A DNA stretch of 8,349 nt from Phocaeicola_A sp964580305 (GTDB taxonomy: Bacteria > Bacteroidota > Bacteroidia > Bacteroidales > Bacteroidaceae): the NCBI GenBank assembly GCA_964580305.1, contig CAZOKL010000090.1:1-8349 (forward strand), given 5' to 3'. Each line of letters begins with the position of its first letter. The stretch's first letter is position 1. Below, piece by piece: positions 6,307 through 8,349 of this stretch. Below the pieces are notes generated by a model, which saw only the letters and a list, made by a program, of their open reading frames with translations, was not told the origin of the DNA and made no database searches. The position numbers were made by a program, and so were the translations under genes.

Positions 6307-7224
6307 ATGAAGCAGCTCCTGAAAACCGTTCTCATAGCAGTCATCTTGGTCCTGCTGGTCAAGGTGTTTGCTTTCACTTCCTGCACGATTCCCTCGACAG
6401 GCATGGAGAACACACTCTATCGGGGCGAACGGGTCATTGTCAACAAGTGGAGCTATGGCTTGCGTCTGCCTTTCATGACATGGGCAGGCTATCATCGGCT
6501 GGCTGCCTCGCCAGTGAAGCGGGGCGACATCGTGTTGTTTAACGACCCGGCAGGGAAGGGGAGCATCGACCGACGCGAAGTGTTCATCAACCGCTGCATA
6601 GGTTTGCCGGGCGACACTCTGATGCTTAACAATGAGCTTATCCAGACATGCGACCAGGTGCTCAGTCCTGACAGCAAACTGCTCTATGCATATCCGGGCG
6701 ACCAGGAGGAAATGGTGGAGGCAGCCATCCGACAAGCCGGCATCCGTGGCAACAAACTCATGGGCTATAATGAGGGTGACTATCTGCGCAGTTTCAGTCA
6801 CTATGAAATCTATCTGCTCCGTCAGGAACTGCGTGGACGAGTAAAGTTCCGTTCGTTGCAGACAGAAACGGACGACGGCGTACACCCTTTTGTCGTTCCG
6901 GCCAAGGGGAAGACGCTGAAAATCTATCCGTGGAACGCCAAGCTGCTGTGCAACACCATTATGCAGCATGAAGGCAGACAGGCCAGCCTGAAAGGAGACA
7001 CGTTGTGGGTCGACGGCCGATGCACGGAGCAATACACCTTTTCGAAAAACTATCATTGGGTGGCCTCAAACAACTCTGTGAGCATGTGCGACTCGCGTCT
7101 GTTCGGCTTCGTGCCCGACGACCACCTCATTGGGCGTGCTTCGCTCATCTGGTTTTCCAAAGACAATGAAAAGCCTTTCTGGGAAGGCTTCCGGTGGAAT
7201 CGCTTCTTCCGCTCCGTGCACTGA
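6307..7224 (+). CDS. Signal peptidase I-like protein lacking the Ser-Lys dyad (probable pseudoenzyme)
   Basis: A 305-residue S26 homologue with one N-terminal membrane anchor (about 4-23). The fold signatures are kept: TIPSTGMENTL (27-37), NKWSYGLRLP (46-55), RCIGLPGDTL (96-105) and DSRLFGFVPDDHLIG (262-276). The catalytic positions are not. Gly32 replaces the nucleophilic serine in the IPSxS motif, Asn95 replaces the general-base lysine, and the GDNR of box E has become SNNS (254-257), with Met260 at the conserved serine. The codons are unambiguous (GGC and AAC), and the frame has no stop or shift, so this is not a decayed gene. It follows the intact paralogue by 18 nt. A known parallel is Staphylococcus aureus SpsA, an inactive signal peptidase encoded beside active SpsB. 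A role as partner or regulator of the intact enzyme is inference; activity with another residue as nucleophile is less likely. Confidence 0.9.
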   Translation: MKQLLKTVLIAVILVLLVKVFAFTSCTIPSTGMENTLYRGERVIVNKWSYGLRLPFMTWAGYHRLAASPVKRGDIVLFNDPAGKGSIDRREVFINRCIGLPGDTLMLNNELIQTCDQVLSPDSKLLYAYPGDQEEMVEAAIRQAGIRGNKLMGYNEGDYLRSFSHYEIYLLRQELRGRVKFRSLQTETDDGVHPFVVPAKGKTLKIYPWNAKLLCNTIMQHEGRQASLKGDTLWVDGRCTEQYTFSKNYHWVASNNSVSMCDSRLFGFVPDDHLIGRASLIWFSKDNEKPFWEGFRWNRFFRSVH

Positions 7225-7247
7225 GCCAACTTTAAACATGAGTGAAG

Positions 7248-7898
7248 ATGAAAGACACGGTTTATCTCAGTTCTGCCTATCTGGCCCCGGTGCAATATTA
7301 CACAAAACTTTATGCCTGCCGGACGGTCTGCGTGGAGCAACACGACAACTACATGAAGCAGACCTACCGCAACCGTTGCCATATTGCCACGGCCGACGGA
7401 CTCTTGGCCCTCTCCATCCCGACCGAGAAACCGTCCACCCTGAAGTGCCCGATGAAGGACATCCGCATCTCCGACCACGGCAACTGGCGGCACCTGCACT
7501 GGAACGCACTCTGCGCAGCCTATCGGCACAGCCCTTTCTTTGACTATTACGAGGACGATTTCCGTCCGTTCTACGAACATAAATACCCTTTTCTTTACGA
7601 CTTCAACGAGGCGCTCTGTGCACTGGTGTGCAGCCTCATTGACTTGCAGCCTTGCGTTCGGCGCACCGGGGAATACAAGCAGGATTTCGCTCCCGACGAG
7701 ACCGATGCTCGCGAACTCATCCACCCGAAACGCCCTTACACCGATGACCCGGACTTCTGCCCGAAGCCCTACTACCAGGTGTTCCGTGCAAAGCATGGTT
7801 TTCTGCCAAACTTGAGCATTGTCGACCTGCTGTTCAACATGGGGCCGGAGAGCCTGCTGGTGCTGAGAGACTCCACCGTCGGAGGCTCACATACCTGA
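7248..7898 (+). CDS. WbqC family protein
   Basis: The 216-residue product matches the WbqC-like family, whose members are linked to O-antigen or other surface glycan gene clusters but lack a firmly known reaction. Recognisable blocks are YLAPVQYYTKL (11-21), KQTYRNRC (37-44), the HW..L..AYR.SPFF.YY stretch (84-101) and the C-terminal LLFNMGPES (194-202). No signal peptide or membrane segment is present, so it should be cytoplasmic. I chose the ATG at 7248; an in-frame GTG at 7242 would add two residues, and the ATG at 7238 is in another frame. It begins 23 nt after the signal-peptidase-like gene and is the last clear member of the dapB operon. Its presence beside dapB and the signal peptidases suggests an envelope role, but the link is only by position. 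Confidence 0.85.
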   Translation: MKDTVYLSSAYLAPVQYYTKLYACRTVCVEQHDNYMKQTYRNRCHIATADGLLALSIPTEKPSTLKCPMKDIRISDHGNWRHLHWNALCAAYRHSPFFDYYEDDFRPFYEHKYPFLYDFNEALCALVCSLIDLQPCVRRTGEYKQDFAPDETDARELIHPKRPYTDDPDFCPKPYYQVFRAKHGFLPNLSIVDLLFNMGPESLLVLRDSTVGGSHT

Positions 7899-7929
7899 GA
7901 GATTTTATTAACTCAAAACTCAACATATT

Positions 7930-8349
7930 ATGAACGAATTATTCAGCGTGAAAGACAAAGTGGTTGCCATCACCGGTGGAACCGGTGTGCTCGGCAGCGA
8001 AATCGCTACTTACCTGGCAGGCCAGGGAGCAAAAGTAGTCATCATGGGGCGACGTGCGGAAGCCGGAGAGTCCATTGTGGCCGACATCAAAGCCCGGGGC
8101 GGAGAAGCCATGTTCCTGAAGACCGACGTGATGGACATAAACGTCGTGGAGCAAAACCTGAAAGACATCCTTGCCGCCTACGGACGGGTGGACGCCCTGC
8201 TCAATGCAGCCGGAGGCAACATGCCGGGAGCAACCATCAGCCCGGACGGGACATTCTTCGACCTGAAGCCCGAAGAGTTCGAGCGTGTGCTCAACCTCAA
8301 CCTCACCGGCACGGTCATCCCCACACAAGTGTTTCTCAAGGCAATGGTG
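7930..8349 (+). CDS. Short-chain dehydrogenase, probable D-mannonate oxidoreductase (N-terminal part)
   Basis: The first 140 codons of a classical short-chain dehydrogenase; the catalytic YxxxK region and C-terminus lie beyond the window. The Rossmann fold shows the cofactor loop TGGTGVLG (15-22), GRR (40-42) after the second strand, TDV with Asp66, NAAGG (92-96) and NLNLTGT (122-128) with the conserved catalytic-tetrad Asn. The combination NAAGGNMPGAT and the opening MNELFSVKDKVV resemble Bacteroidetes proteins annotated as D-mannonate oxidoreductase, which interconvert D-mannonate and D-fructuronate in hexuronate breakdown. E. coli UxuB does this with an unrelated fold, so I give no symbol. 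It starts 31 nt after the WbqC gene; the gap is AT-rich, with no terminator hairpin or promoter box that I can see, so read-through is possible. The SDR call is firm; the substrate is less sure. Confidence 0.85.
   Translation, partial: MNELFSVKDKVVAITGGTGVLGSEIATYLAGQGAKVVIMGRRAEAGESIVADIKARGGEAMFLKTDVMDINVVEQNLKDILAAYGRVDALLNAAGGNMPGATISPDGTFFDLKPEEFERVLNLNLTGTVIPTQVFLKAMV

Noticed and set aside
6208..7056. Long minus-strand open frame of 282 codons opposite the signal peptidase genes
   Set aside because: It is antisense to two well-supported S26 genes, crosses their junction, and shows no domain pattern. Long antisense frames are expected from the codon bias of GC-rich genes.
6307..7224. 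Second signal peptidase gene as a decaying pseudogene
   Set aside because: There is no stop or frameshift, the length and C-terminal motifs are intact, and only the catalytic positions are changed, which is unlike random decay.
7053..7796. Minus-strand open frame of 247 codons opposite the WbqC gene
   Set aside because: It spans the end of one plus-strand gene and most of the next, has a valine-rich, biased composition and no recognisable motif; it is a shadow of the sense genes.
7899..7929. Promoter or terminator between the WbqC gene and the dehydrogenase
   Set aside because: The 31-nt AT-rich gap contains neither a TAnnTTTG box nor a stem-loop, so nothing can be called.

Overview
The window looks like chromosomal DNA from the order Bacteroidales (Bacteroides, Prevotella, Parabacteroides or a close relative). 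The evidence is two matches to the Bacteroidetes -7 promoter box TAnnTTTG, A-rich translation starts with little Shine-Dalgarno signal, DUF2851 and DUF3826 proteins that are typical of this phylum, and a large-insert Bacteroidetes-type signal peptidase I. It carries seven confident protein genes, two of them cut by the window edges. I see no tRNA, rRNA, CRISPR array, insertion sequence or phage gene.

Layout: 1-2321 is a minus-strand pectin module, a secreted family-1 polysaccharide lyase (pectate lyase) followed after 10 nt by a secreted DUF3826 protein that runs off the left edge. 2322-2690 is a 369-bp intergenic stretch with an AT-rich half next to the lyase and a sharply GC-rich half holding degenerate 22-bp direct repeats and inverted repeats. 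2691-3986 is a minus-strand DUF2851 gene. A short divergent promoter region (about 3987-4092) separates it from a plus-strand operon: dapB (lysine and diaminopimelate synthesis), an intact signal peptidase I, a second signal-peptidase-like protein that has lost its catalytic residues, and a WbqC-family protein (4093-7898, gaps of 12, 18 and 23 nt). After 31 nt the same strand starts a short-chain dehydrogenase resembling Bacteroidetes D-mannonate oxidoreductases (7930 to the right edge).

How the genes fit together: the left module and the right-hand dehydrogenase both suit use of uronate-rich plant polysaccharide, one outside the cytoplasm and one inside it. Between them lies an envelope-related housekeeping cluster. 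DapB feeds peptidoglycan cross-linking, the signal peptidase matures exported proteins, and WbqC families are associated with surface polysaccharide. The most interesting item is the active/inactive signal peptidase pair: the downstream copy has Gly32 where the nucleophilic serine should be, Asn95 where the general-base lysine should be, and a degraded GDNR box. It otherwise keeps the fold signatures and an uninterrupted reading frame, which suggests a maintained pseudoenzyme.
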